Source of the DNA: Streptomyces sp. Edi2
GTDB lineage: Bacteria; Actinomycetota; Actinomycetes; Streptomycetales; Streptomycetaceae
DNA: 64,000 nucleotides
Direction of reading: 5' to 3'
Assembly: GCF_040253635.1 (NCBI RefSeq)
Contig: NZ_JBEJGX010000003.1
Span: 3,224,001-3,288,000 of the forward strand
The position numbers were made by a program, and so were the translations under genes. The notes beneath the pieces were generated by a model, which ran no database searches, had not been told where the DNA came from, and saw only the letters and a program-made list of their open reading frames with translations. This document shows positions 16,776 to 25,582 of this stretch, in pieces. Position 1 is the first letter of the stretch. Every line of letters starts with the position of its first letter.

Positions 16776-17195
16776 TCAGCACTTCCCGGCGAACAGCCGG
16801 GCCAGGTGAGTGTCCATGTCGAGATAGCGGTCCTCATGGCCGGGCGGGACGATCGCCGTGGTCTGCTCCAGCCAGGCGGTCAGCTCGATCGCGCGCACCG
16901 ACAGCTCACACACGCTGTCATCGGTGGACAGCTCGATGTGCACCCGACGTGATGCGCCCGGTTGGCGGAAGGGCCACACCCGTACGTCCCCCTCACCTGC
17001 CTCGTCGTGCAACCCCGCCAGCAGCAGCTCACGGGCGAACAGCCAGGTGGCCACCTTCTGGCCGCGGCTGATGAACGCGACCTCGACCTCGTAGGGGCGG
17101 TCGCTGCGATAGCTGAACCGGCCGGCCACCGGAACCGCTTCGTCCGGCCCGAGGAGGAGCTGCATCTCAAGGGTGCGCTTGGCTGTCGACACCAC
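16776..17195 (-). CDS. SsgA-like protein (SALP), sporulation/cell-division regulator
   Basis: A 139-residue SsgA-family protein. Family hallmarks: YRSDRPYEVEVAF, VATWLFARELLLAGLHDEAG followed by GDVRVWPF, then HIELSTDDSVCELSVRAIELTAWLEQT and a closing DMDTHLARLFAG. SALPs guide cell-wall events (septum placement, spore-wall maturation) in sporulating actinomycetes. GTG 17195 is chosen over an upstream in-frame start because AAGG lies nine bases before it and the family begins at about this point. It is translated ahead of the PrnB/IDO-like gene, 16 bp apart, so the partner may also act in cell-wall or tip biology. Confidence 0.88.
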   Translation of the reverse strand: MVSTAKRTLEMQLLLGPDEAVPVAGRFSYRSDRPYEVEVAFISRGQKVATWLFARELLLAGLHDEAGEGDVRVWPFRQPGASRRVHIELSTDDSVCELSVRAIELTAWLEQTTAIVPPGHEDRYLDMDTHLARLFAGKC

Positions 17196-17653
17196 GACGA
17201 TCAACCTTTCCGACGGAGGGGCGAGTCCCGGGGACCCGGTCCGGGGCGCGCGTCCTGGCAGACGTTGCTGTGGAGGGTGGGGTTGCAAACGGGAGAGGAG
17301 GAGTGACGGACGCCATGGCCGACACCCTCCGGGCGCACTCCGTTCTTTCGTCCCGACGTTCGCTTCAGCCTCTCAACCGGCAGGGAATATCGCATGTTGA
17401 CGGGGCAACTGATGGCCTACCGCTACGGAGTAGCCGAAATCGATCTTCATGAACCAATGCGGGCGGACCGCGGGAAGAAGGCCCCGCCCCCGAGAGTCTT
17501 TTGTCCCCTATGGGGTGACCCTTTCGATGAGGCAGGGCGGAGCTGCCGGACGCCGCCGCGCGTGGCCGGGATCACATGGACCGAGTGCGTGAGCACAGCG
17601 GCTGGGGGTACGGAGCACCTCTCGCGTTCGTGTAAAGTTCTTCAGGTCAGCGC
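17196..17653. other. spacer between SsgA-like gene and tRNA-Lys copy 2
   Basis: No convincing gene. The upstream region of the SsgA-like gene must lie here. TAAAGT at about 17632-17637 could be the tRNA's -10 element. A short reading frame at 17394 runs into the tRNA and has no family features, so I do not call it. Confidence 0.5.
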
Positions 17654-17727
17654 GCGCCGCTAGCTCAGTTGGTTAGAGCAGCTGACTCTTAATCAGCGGG
17701 TCCGGGGTTCGAGTCCCTGGCGGCGCA
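17654..17727 (+). tRNA. tRNA-Lys (anticodon CUU), copy 2
   Basis: 74 nt, identical in every base to 11927-12000 including the lack of encoded CCA. Ten bases of 5' flank (GTCAGCGCGC region) are also shared, but the 3' flanks differ completely. Confidence 0.97.
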
Positions 17728-17732
17728 CGTAA

Positions 17733-17767
17733 GACTGAGGCCCCTCGCCATGCGGGGGGCCTCAGTC
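17733..17767 (+). terminator. hairpin after tRNA-Lys copy 2
   Basis: GACTGAGGCCCC pairs perfectly with GGGGCCTCAGTC (12-bp arms, 11-base loop). No T-run follows, typical of Streptomyces terminators. Confidence 0.75.
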
Positions 17768-18962
17768 ATGGGGTCGACCGGACGGATCGCCACCCGCACC
17801 CCGCGCCCCTCTCCCCCTTCAGCGGCGCCCCCCTCCCGCGGCGGCAGTCGACTTCCTTGCGGTCGCTTCCCCAGCGGCCATTTCCTTGCGATCACAAACG
17901 GTAATGACCCGATCGCATACAGATTCACTCGCCTGCGGCACCCCTCCCATCCCCCGCAGGCTCGCCGCTCGGCTGCTTACGTCGTACCGGATCGCGCGCC
18001 CCTGAACCCATCCCTGAACCCACCCCTCGACCGGCGGCCGCGATCCCGGCGACCAAGGCAGCCGGGCCGACCGAGGCGGCGACGGCGTCATCGCGACAGG
18101 GCTCCGGAAATCGCGGCGCCGTCACCCACGGAAGGCAGTTCCAGCACTCCCCCGACGAGGGGCACCAATGGGCCGAGCGGGCAGGGATTCCCTTGCCTTC
18201 CCTCCCGGGAAGCAGCCACACCTTCGGCCAAATCGGCATACTCGGAGGTAACTTCACCAGAGTCGGCAAACGGGCCGAACGCGTCACGGATCCACCCCTC
18301 GGCCGCCCGGCCGGCGAATTCCCGCAGATGTCGATCCACGCCGCGCATCCGGTCCGTCAAGTCCCCTGAGCAGGCTGTTTGTTCAGGTTGCGGCGACCTC
18401 CACACCCCCGTCGCACCCCGCCCGGGAATCCCTCGGCGCGCCGCACGTTTTTACCGATTGAAGGCGGCTCCGCCGGGGAAATATCGGTCCGGGGCACCCC
18501 CTTTACGCACGGGATTCTGCCGGGCACCCAGAGCGAGGACGCCTCGGCGATTGCCCCGATATCCGTTGACAGCGGGAGAATTGACCCCAGTCCCGCATCA
18601 AAGTGATGTGCCCCGCGCCACACGCGGCCCCATCTTGCGCACTCTTGTACACAATTCCCTGGACAACTCTTGCCATCACGACGGCGGTTAGGGAACCTGA
18701 CCTGATAACTCGGCGAAATGACGGCCGCATCCAGCCGAGCGGGAACAGCCGGGCACGCCGGATGGCGTGATGTGAACACGGGGAAATCGCCGCTTTGGCA
18801 GGATCGCGGCAGCGTTGCATACGCAACCGAAGGACGGCTGCCAACCGTCCGACGGTGCAGGCGGCCGACAGTAGAGCGCCCGAGTCGGTCGCGGGGGACC
18901 GCAGACTCGGGCCATCAGCACAGACGGCACGCAGCCAGGGTTGCGTGCGGGGGGATGGACTC
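17768..18962. other. 1.2-kb region without a confident gene, upstream of cslA
   Basis: Composition here is less GC-extreme than in the neighbours and codon bias is weak on both strands. The plus-strand frame spanning 17750-18691 is Pro/Arg-rich and looks non-coding. The best candidate on the minus strand is listed separately. The cslA promoter should lie in the last 200 bases, but I see no strong -35/-10 pair. Confidence 0.5.
18088..18348 (-). CDS. possible small hypothetical protein or gene remnant
   Basis: An 86-codon frame from ATG 18348 with AGGGGAC upstream: it starts MRGVDRHLREFAGRAAEGW and has a plausible helix, acidic middle (EVTSEYADLAEG) and hydrophobic tail. Right at its stop, a second frame continues in a similar style (DDAVAASVGPAALVAGIAAAG, ending near 17925), as if a frameshift had split a longer gene. 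Third-position GC is only moderate. I do not recognise a family. Confidence 0.28.
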   Translation of the reverse strand: MRGVDRHLREFAGRAAEGWIRDAFGPFADSGEVTSEYADLAEGVAASREGRQGNPCPLGPLVPLVGGVLELPSVGDGAAISGALSR

Positions 18963-21107
18963 ATGACGTCGCCGCCTGACGGCTCCCGGCCGCAGCGCCC
19001 GTACGACCCGTCGGCCACGGCGCGCCTGCGCGTGCCACGCCAGCACTGGCAGCGGCGGACCCAGCGCAAGCCACTGCCGCGCTATGACTACGAGCACTAC
19101 AGCCGGCTGGCCGGACCGCTCACCCGGCCCGACCCGGACAAGCCGTACAAGGTCCGCTACCGCTCACTGCTCGCGGACGAACCGCACCGCATACGGGCGG
19201 CCCTGCTGCTCGGCGCCGCGCCGCTGGTCTCGTTCGGCCTGCTGGTCTGGCTGATGCAGCCGAGCCACTGGACCGAACGCGACTACCCCGCCTACGACTT
19301 CCTGCCGGCGCTGGACGTCGTCATGCTGGTCTCGATCGGGCTGATCGAGTTGTTCCGGTGCATGAATGTGCTGTCCAACGCGCATGCCACCCTGGTCGCC
19401 CGCGACCCCGTCCCGGTCATACCCGAGAGCGGCACCCGCGTCGCCTTCCTCACCTCGTTCGTGCCGGGCAAGGAACCCCTCGCCATGGTGACGAAGACGC
19501 TGGAGGCGGCGGTCAAGATCCGCCACCGCGGTCTGCTGCACGTCTGGCTGCTGGACGAGGGCGACGACCCCGAGGTCAAGGAAGTCTGCCGGCGCCTGGG
19601 CGTCCATCACTTCAGCCGCAAGGGCGTCCCGGAGTGGAACCAGGCCAAGGGCCCGCACCGCGCCAAGACCAAGCACGGCAACTACAACGCCTGGCTGCAG
19701 GCGCACGGCGACGCCTATGACTACTTCGCCTCCGTCGACACCGACCACGTGCCGCTGCCCAACTACCTGGAGCGGATGCTGGGCTTCTTCCGCGACCCGG
19801 ACGTGGGGTTCGTCATCGGCCCCCAGGTCTACGGCAATTACGACACCTTCGTCACCAAGGCAGCCGAGTCGCAGCAGTTCCTCTTCCATGCGCTGGTCCA
19901 GCGGGCCGGCAACCGTTACGGCGCCCCGATGTTCGTCGGCACGTCCAACGCCGTACGCATCAGCGCGCTGAAGCAGATCGGCGGGCTGTACGACTCGATC
20001 ACCGAGGACATGGCGACCGGCTTCGAGATGCACCGGCACAGCAACCCGCAGACCGGGAAGAAGTGGCGCTCCGTCTACACCCCGGACGTGCTCGCGGTCG
20101 GCGAGGGGCCCACGGCCTGGACCGACTTCTTCACCCAGCAGCTGCGCTGGTCGCGCGGGACGTACGAGACGATCCTCAAGCAGTTCTGGAAGGCGCCGTT
20201 CACGCTGCCGGCGGGCCGGCTCTTCAACTACACCATGATGGTGATCTTCTACCCGATGTCGGCGCTGAACTGGATCCTGGCGGCGCTCAGTTGTGCGCTG
20301 TTCCTGGGCCTGGGTGCCTCGGGTGTGCAGATCGATCCCGCGGTGTGGATGATGCTCTACGGCAATGCCTCGGCGCTGCAGATCGGCCTGTACATCTGGA
20401 ACCGGCGGCACAATGTCTCGCCGCACGAGCCGGAGGGCTCCGGCGGGGTCGCCGGCATGGTGATGTCCGCGCTGTCCGCGCCGATCTACGCCCGGTCGCT
20501 ATTCGATACGGTGCTGCGCCGCAAGAGCAAGTTCGTGGTCACGCCGAAGGGCGACTCGTCCAGCCCGGACACGCTCTTCGGGACATTCCGGGTGCACCTG
20601 TTCTTCCTGCTCGTCTTCGGGGGCTCGCTGGTCGCCTCGTTCGTGCTCGGGCACAGCCATCCGGCGATGGTCACCTGGGCCACGCTCGCGATGCTGATCA
20701 CCGCCGCGCCGATCATCGCCTGGCGGCTGACCGTACGGGGTGAGGAGCGGAAGCGGAGGGAGGCGGCTGCCGGGGGTGGCGCAGGTGCGGGTGCCGCCGG
20801 TACCGGCGACGGTTCGGGTGCCGTCGCTCCGGGTGGCCCCGCCGGTGCCGCGCCCGGCGCCGCGGCCGGTGCCCCGGACGGTGCGGCGCCGACCGCCGGC
20901 CGGGCCGCCGCTCGGGACGCCGGCCAGTCGGCCGAGCCGTCCGCCGGCCGGCCTGGGGGTCCTGACCAGGCCCTCGACCAGATCACCGGCCAGGGCCCCG
21001 ACCAGGGCCGTGGCCAGGACCGTGGTCAGACCACTGATCAGGCCGACGCCCCGGCCGTCAGCTCCGAACAGACTCTGCAGATCGCCCTTGGGGGACGTCA
21101 CACATGA
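18963..21107 (+). CDS. cslA: cellulose synthase-like glycosyltransferase family 2
   Basis: A 714-residue membrane synthase. Two TM helices (about 77-98 and 112-131) precede the GT2 domain with DEGDD (198-202), DTD (259-261), TED (347-349) and QQLRW (392-396): every catalytic motif of a processive beta-glucan synthase. Four or more C-terminal TM segments and a long Gly/Ala/Pro/Gln-rich cytoplasmic tail (after about residue 600) follow. CslA builds the glycan at Streptomyces hyphal tips together with GlxA. ATG 18963 has GGGGG ten bases upstream. The stop overlaps the glxA start (ATGA), so the two are translated together. Confidence 0.95.
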   Translation: MTSPPDGSRPQRPYDPSATARLRVPRQHWQRRTQRKPLPRYDYEHYSRLAGPLTRPDPDKPYKVRYRSLLADEPHRIRAALLLGAAPLVSFGLLVWLMQPSHWTERDYPAYDFLPALDVVMLVSIGLIELFRCMNVLSNAHATLVARDPVPVIPESGTRVAFLTSFVPGKEPLAMVTKTLEAAVKIRHRGLLHVWLLDEGDDPEVKEVCRRLGVHHFSRKGVPEWNQAKGPHRAKTKHGNYNAWLQAHGDAYDYFASVDTDHVPLPNYLERMLGFFRDPDVGFVIGPQVYGNYDTFVTKAAESQQFLFHALVQRAGNRYGAPMFVGTSNAVRISALKQIGGLYDSITEDMATGFEMHRHSNPQTGKKWRSVYTPDVLAVGEGPTAWTDFFTQQLRWSRGTYETILKQFWKAPFTLPAGRLFNYTMMVIFYPMSALNWILAALSCALFLGLGASGVQIDPAVWMMLYGNASALQIGLYIWNRRHNVSPHEPEGSGGVAGMVMSALSAPIYARSLFDTVLRRKSKFVVTPKGDSSSPDTLFGTFRVHLFFLLVFGGSLVASFVLGHSHPAMVTWATLAMLITAAPIIAWRLTVRGEERKRREAAAGGGAGAGAAGTGDGSGAVAPGGPAGAAPGAAAGAPDGAAPTAGRAAARDAGQSAEPSAGRPGGPDQALDQITGQGPDQGRGQDRGQTTDQADAPAVSSEQTLQIALGGRHT

Positions 21108-23065
21108 AGTACCGTCCGAACCGTCGCACCCGCCGAGTGGCGATAGCGGCGGCGGTGGTGCTCGCGCTCGCCGCGATGAACGGGCCGGCCCTCTACGGCT
21201 TCGCCTCGGAGCAGTACCACCAGTACAAGATCAACAAGCCCGAGTACAAGGCGGCGAACGGCCACTGGGACGTCGTCAACGTCCCCGACAAGTACCGCAT
21301 CAACACCATCCACGCGGCCCTGCTGCACACCGGGAAGGTGCTGCTGGTCGCCGGCTCCGGCAACAACGCGGCCAACTTCAAGGCCAAGTCGTTCCGTACG
21401 GTCCTGTGGGATCCGGAGAAGAACACCTTCAAGAACATCCCCACGCCCAAGGACCTCTTCTGCTCCGGGCACACCCAGCTGCCCGACGGCAAGCTGCTGG
21501 TGGCCGGCGGGACCCAGCGCTACGAGAAGCTGAACGGCGATGTGAAGAAGGCCGGCGGCCTCATGATCATCTACAACGAGGACCCGGACGCCCCGAAGAC
21601 CTTCCCGGCCGGCACGCTCTTCACCGGCAAGCAGAACGGCAAGACCTTCGCCTCCAAGGACCCGGTCGTGGTGCCGCGGGCGAAGAAGAAGACCGACCCG
21701 GCCACCGGCAAGGTCAGCGTGGTGCACAGCGAGTCCCGGGTCTATGTCGAGGCCCTCAAGGACGGCCGCAGCCACTCCACCGGCTCCCAGGACAATTACC
21801 GGATCCACGGCCTGACGGGCGCGGCTGCCCACAACTTCTACGGCATCGCGCAGAAGTTGTCCTTCGACAAGAAGGACTTCCAGGGGATCAAGGACTCGTT
21901 CGAGTTCGACCCGGTGGCCGAGCGCTACATACCCGTCAACCCGATGAACGAGGCCCGCTGGTATCCGACGCTCACCACGTTGCAGGACGGCAAGGTCCTC
22001 TCCGTCTCCGGGCTGGACGAGATCGGGCAGGTGGTCCCCGGCAAGCAGGAGGTCTACGACCCGAAGACGAAGAAGTGGACCTACCTGCCCAAGCGGCGCT
22101 TCTTCCCGACCTACCCGGCACTCTTCCTCACCGACCAGGGCCGGATCTTCTACACCGGCTCCAACGCCGGCTACGGTCCGGACAACATCGGCCGCACCCC
22201 CGGCATCTGGGACCTGAAGTCCAACAAGTTCCAGGTCGTGCCCGGGATGAGCGATCCGAAGATCCTGGAGACCTCGATGTCGGTGCTGCTGCCGCCGGCC
22301 CAGGAGCAGCGGTACATGGTGCTGGGGGGCGGCGGGGTCGGCGAGGACCCGAAGTCCACGGACAAGACCCGCATCGTGGATCTGCACGCCCCGTCGCCGC
22401 GCTTCAAGGACGGTCCTCCGCTGTATGCGAAGGCCCGGTACCCGAGCAGCGTGATCATGCCGGACGACACGGTGCTGACCACGAACGGCTCCGGTGACTA
22501 CCGGGGCCGCAGCGACTCCAACATCCTCAAGGCGGAGCTGTACAACCCGGCGACCAACTCCGCCCGCCAGGTGGCCGACCCGCTGGTGGGACGCAACTAC
22601 CACTCCGGTGCGCTGCTGCTGCCCGACGGCCGGGTGATGACCTTCGGCTCGGACTCCCTCTACGCCGACAAGGACAACACCAAGCCGGGCGTCTTCCAGC
22701 AGCAGATCGACCTCTACACCCCGCCGTACCTCTACCGGAAGTCGCGCCCCGAGCTGACGGAGAAGGGGCCGAAGACGGTCTCCCTCGGCAGCAGCGCGAC
22801 CTTCGGCTCCCCGCACGCCGCCGGCATCAAGAAGATGCGGCTGATGCGGCCCGGCTCGTTCACCCATGTCACCAATGTCGAACAGCGCTCGATCGCACTG
22901 GACTTCACGGTGGCCAAGGGCGGGGACGGAGTGACGGTCACCCTGCCCAAGGACCCGTCGCTGGTGCCGCCCGGGTGGTACATGCTGAACGCGGTGGACG
23001 GGCACGGCACCCCGTCGAAGGCGGTGTGGGTGAAGGTGCCGGAGACGCGGGGGCAGGGAGGGTGA
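21104..23065 (+). CDS. glxA: galactose-oxidase-like copper radical oxidase
   Basis: A 653-residue mononuclear copper radical oxidase with an N-terminal signal anchor (RRVAIAAAVVLALAAMNGPALYG). The beta-propeller carries the expected site: cysteine in LFCSGHTQLPDG and tyrosine in ARWYPTLTT for the Tyr-Cys radical cross-link, the Tyr-His pair in GRNYHSGALLLPDG and the last copper histidine in SFTHVTNVEQRS. GlxA acts on the CslA product at the outer membrane face and is needed for glycan deposition and normal development. Translationally coupled to cslA through ATGA. No separate carbohydrate-binding domain is apparent. Confidence 0.95.
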   Translation: MKYRPNRRTRRVAIAAAVVLALAAMNGPALYGFASEQYHQYKINKPEYKAANGHWDVVNVPDKYRINTIHAALLHTGKVLLVAGSGNNAANFKAKSFRTVLWDPEKNTFKNIPTPKDLFCSGHTQLPDGKLLVAGGTQRYEKLNGDVKKAGGLMIIYNEDPDAPKTFPAGTLFTGKQNGKTFASKDPVVVPRAKKKTDPATGKVSVVHSESRVYVEALKDGRSHSTGSQDNYRIHGLTGAAAHNFYGIAQKLSFDKKDFQGIKDSFEFDPVAERYIPVNPMNEARWYPTLTTLQDGKVLSVSGLDEIGQVVPGKQEVYDPKTKKWTYLPKRRFFPTYPALFLTDQGRIFYTGSNAGYGPDNIGRTPGIWDLKSNKFQVVPGMSDPKILETSMSVLLPPAQEQRYMVLGGGGVGEDPKSTDKTRIVDLHAPSPRFKDGPPLYAKARYPSSVIMPDDTVLTTNGSGDYRGRSDSNILKAELYNPATNSARQVADPLVGRNYHSGALLLPDGRVMTFGSDSLYADKDNTKPGVFQQQIDLYTPPYLYRKSRPELTEKGPKTVSLGSSATFGSPHAAGIKKMRLMRPGSFTHVTNVEQRSIALDFTVAKGGDGVTVTLPKDPSLVPPGWYMLNAVDGHGTPSKAVWVKVPETRGQGG

Positions 23066-23141
23066 CGGCACCTCCCGGGGCAGCTCGTACGGCAGCTCCC
23101 GGGGGCTGGTCGTAGGGCCGCCGGCAGGGCAGCTCGTAGAG

Positions 23142-23169
23142 GGCCGCAGGTCCGGACGGACCTGCGGCC
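23142..23169. terminator. bidirectional terminator between glxA and the GH6 gene
   Basis: GGCCGCAGGTCC and GGACCTGCGGCC form a perfect 12-bp stem with a four-base loop in the 132-bp convergent gap. Confidence 0.75.
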
Positions 23170-23197
23170 GCTGCACCCTCTGCGGCCGCTGCGCCCG

Positions 23198-24277
23198 CTA
23201 TTCGGCGCTGCGTGCCAGTCCCAGGGCGTACTTGGGCCACCAAGTACCCGCCTTGGGGCCGCCCTTGCAGGTGCCGTCCGACTCCCCCGGGCGTTTGATC
23301 CACAGGTAGGCGGCTATTCGGGGATCGCCGGTCTTGGTGGTCGGCGGGGTGCCCAGGGCGCGGCCGGGCGGGTTGCACCAGTTCTCCGGGTCGTCGCCGC
23401 CGGGGGCCGGACCGTTGCCGTTGCGGCTGGTGTCGATGACGAAGGGCTTGCCGCCGACCATGTCGGACAGCCGCTTGCCGTACTTCGTGTTCTCCGCGGT
23501 GGTCTGGTAGTTGGAGATGTTCAGCGCGAAGCCGTCGGCGCGGTCGATGCCGGCCCGCTTGAGGGGTTCGACCATCTGGCCCGGGTCCTTGATCCAGTGG
23601 GGATTGCCGGCATCCAGATAGACCTTGGTGTGGGGCTGTGCCTTGAGCTTGCCGACCGCTTCCGTCAGCAGGGCGTAGCGCTCCTCGTGGAACTGCTGCG
23701 GGGTGCACTTGTCCGCGATGTGCGGCAGCGCGTCGGGCTCCAGGATGACGGTGGTGGGGCGGTCGCCGATGCCCTTGAGCACGCCGTCCAGCCAGGCCCG
23801 GTAGGCGTTGCCGTCGGCCGCACCGCCCTGGGAGTAACGCCCGCAGTCGCGGTGCGGGATGTTGTAGAGAACGAGCAGCGCCTCGCGGTCGGCCTTGGCG
23901 GCGGCCTGGGTGAAGCCGCGCGCCTCCCCCTCCGGGTCGTCGATGCCTATCCACTCCGCGACCGGCTGCGCCGCGATCTTGTTGGCCAGGCGGGCGTCCG
24001 CGGCCTTGCCGTCGCTGCCGTAGTCGGATACCTGGCGGGCCGCCTTGCTGTCCGGGTTGACCCAGAACGGGGCGACGGCCTTGGGGCGTTGGCCCGGTTT
24101 ACCCGGAACGCTGCCGTCGTTGTCACCGGACGAGGAGCAGCCGGCGAGCAGCAGCAGCGCCAGTGCCCCCACCGCCGCCCTTGTCGATGCCGCCCCGGCC
24201 TGTGCGGTCCGCCGCCGGCCGTCGCAGGGCCCGCCGGGCGGACCGATAGCGGCCGTCCGTCGCAGATCGCCGTACAT
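23198..24277 (-). CDS. cslZ: glycoside hydrolase family 6 lipoprotein (endoglucanase, CslZ-like)
   Basis: A 359-residue exported enzyme. The signal ends in a lipobox (ALLLLAGC), so it is anchored as a lipoprotein. GH6 features: PFWVNPDSKAARQ, the NIPHRDCGRYSQGG catalytic-acid region, VILEPDALPH with the second conserved aspartate, LDAGNPHWI and ENWCNPPGRALG. GH6 enzymes cut beta-1,4-glucans; next to cslA-glxA the expected role is trimming or remodelling the tip glucan. ATG 24277 follows GAGGGGGAG; in-frame upstream starts lack a ribosome site. Convergent with glxA. The gene name rests on the S. coelicolor gene order. Confidence 0.88.
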   Translation of the reverse strand: MYGDLRRTAAIGPPGGPCDGRRRTAQAGAASTRAAVGALALLLLAGCSSSGDNDGSVPGKPGQRPKAVAPFWVNPDSKAARQVSDYGSDGKAADARLANKIAAQPVAEWIGIDDPEGEARGFTQAAAKADREALLVLYNIPHRDCGRYSQGGAADGNAYRAWLDGVLKGIGDRPTTVILEPDALPHIADKCTPQQFHEERYALLTEAVGKLKAQPHTKVYLDAGNPHWIKDPGQMVEPLKRAGIDRADGFALNISNYQTTAENTKYGKRLSDMVGGKPFVIDTSRNGNGPAPGGDDPENWCNPPGRALGTPPTTKTGDPRIAAYLWIKRPGESDGTCKGGPKAGTWWPKYALGLARSAE

Positions 24278-24403
24278 CCACTCCCCCTCGAACATCGAAC
24301 AGGGCCGGCGGGGACCGCCGGCCTCACCATCGTGGCACACGGCCATCCGCCGGGGTCGGCCTGTGGACGGGCTGTCCACAGGCTGCTAAGACACTTGACG
24401 AAT

Positions 24404-24513
24404 GGCGCGGGTGATGGTTCAGCCGTGCCGTAGAGCGGGTGAGGGTTCAGCCACCTCATGGGCGCGGGTGATGGTTCAGCCGTCCCCGTGGGCGTTGGTG
24501 GTGGTTCAGCCGT
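24404..24513. repeat. imperfect repeats copying the 3' end of the sortase-like gene
   Basis: A 23-base sequence (GGCGCGGGTGATGGTTCAGC plus CGT) occurs identically at 24404-24426 and 24461-24483, and with about three changes at 24491-24513, where it contains the native stop codon of the sortase-like gene; a shorter variant is at 24433-24452. Together they fill the gap to the GH6 gene. Confidence 0.75.
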
Positions 24514-25582
24514 CCCGGGTGTCCGCTGCCTGAAGGGACGTCAAGTAGGCCGACACGACGACCACGTTCGAGGCCCCGTTGCCACGGGCGTGCGGGGCGG
24601 GGTGGCCGTTGCCGCCGTCGTCGACGATCAGGCGGAGTTCGGAGCGGCCCCGGTCGCGGGCGGCGTAGGCCCTGCGCGCGTCGAAGCGGTCACCGTCGTA
24701 GAGCTGGACGTCCTCGACGGTGAAGCGTGCGGTGCTGCCGTCGGAGCGCTGGATGTCCATCCGCTCCCCCGGCTTGAGGGCGGTCAGACGGTGCACGAGG
24801 GCCTGCCGAGCTCCTGGGTCGCGGTTGCCGCTGCCCCGGCCCACGAGCAGCGCGGCGCCCGCCTCGCCCGGCTGCGGGCCTTCGGCGTACCAGCCGACGA
24901 GGGCCGGGGAGGTGTCCGGGGGCGGGGTGAGGATGCCGTGCTCGTCGAGGTCGCGTGCGACGATGCCGCCCTCCCGTACACCGAGGGCGTCGATGGTGAG
25001 GCCAACGGGCTCTGCCGTCCCGGCGCCGGGCGCCGCCGCATGCGCGTGCGGAGGTGCCTGACGGCCCAACGGGCGCCCGGCGGCGGCGACATCACCGGTC
25101 GTGGCGAGCTGCGCGGCCACCCCGTCCGCCAGATCACGGCCCCACAGCCACAGCCCCAGCAGCAGCACGGCCCAGGCCACACCGGCGAGGAGCTTTCCGG
25201 GGGTGGGGGCCGGGTGGCGGCTGGGGCCTGGGGTGGGAGTGAGGTTGGTGTCGGGTGGGGCGAAGGGGATGAGGGGTCTGTGGGGGCCGTAGAGGTCGTG
25301 GGGGCCATGAGTGCCGTAGAGGCCGGAGACACGGAGGGCACAGGAAGAAGGGGAGGCGCCCCGCGTGCCGGGGGCCAGGGCCGTGGCATGGCCCCCGTCC
25401 CAGCCACGCGCACCGTCCCTGCTGCCTGCCGCGCCGGACAGGGCCGGCACCCCGACCGTGGCCGCATCCCTTCCCTGTTCGGCAGCCCTCGTCCGATTCT
25501 CAGCGCTCACCCGTTCCTCAGTGCCTACTTGACCGTCACCACTCACCTGCCCGTCACCACTCACCTGTCCCTCAGTGCTCAT
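24506..25582 (-). CDS. class F sortase-like membrane protein lacking the catalytic His and Cys
   Basis: A 358-residue protein: a polar N-terminal region of about 130 residues, one TM helix (LLAGVAWAVLLLGLWLWG), then an extracellular domain that follows class F sortases closely (VGLTIDALGVREGG, LVGWYAEGPQPGEAGAALLVG, FTVEDVQLYDGDRFDARR, SELRLI). Active class F enzymes have VGH and LITCGG; here they read VGRGSGN and LIVDDGG, so both the histidine and the nucleophilic cysteine are gone. It cannot be a normal transpeptidase. ATG 25582 overlaps the upstream gene by 11 bp. A binding or scaffold role is possible (inference). Confidence 0.78.
   Translation of the reverse strand: MSTEGQVSGDGQVSGDGQVGTEERVSAENRTRAAEQGRDAATVGVPALSGAAGSRDGARGWDGGHATALAPGTRGASPSSCALRVSGLYGTHGPHDLYGPHRPLIPFAPPDTNLTPTPGPSRHPAPTPGKLLAGVAWAVLLLGLWLWGRDLADGVAAQLATTGDVAAAGRPLGRQAPPHAHAAAPGAGTAEPVGLTIDALGVREGGIVARDLDEHGILTPPPDTSPALVGWYAEGPQPGEAGAALLVGRGSGNRDPGARQALVHRLTALKPGERMDIQRSDGSTARFTVEDVQLYDGDRFDARRAYAARDRGRSELRLIVDDGGNGHPAPHARGNGASNVVVVSAYLTSLQAADTRDG

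Noticed and set aside
17394..17663. Small plus-strand gene ending inside tRNA-Lys copy 2
   Set aside because: It would overlap the tRNA, has no ribosome site and no recognisable family.
11927..17727. Integrative element between the two tRNA-Lys genes
   Set aside because: No integrase, excisionase or replication gene lies between, and the 3' flanks differ, so there is no att-type repeat beyond the tRNA itself.
17750..18691. Long plus-strand open frame (313 codons) upstream of cslA
   Set aside because: Composition is Pro/Arg/Ser-rich with no helices, no ribosome site and low third-position GC; it looks like non-coding GC-rich sequence.
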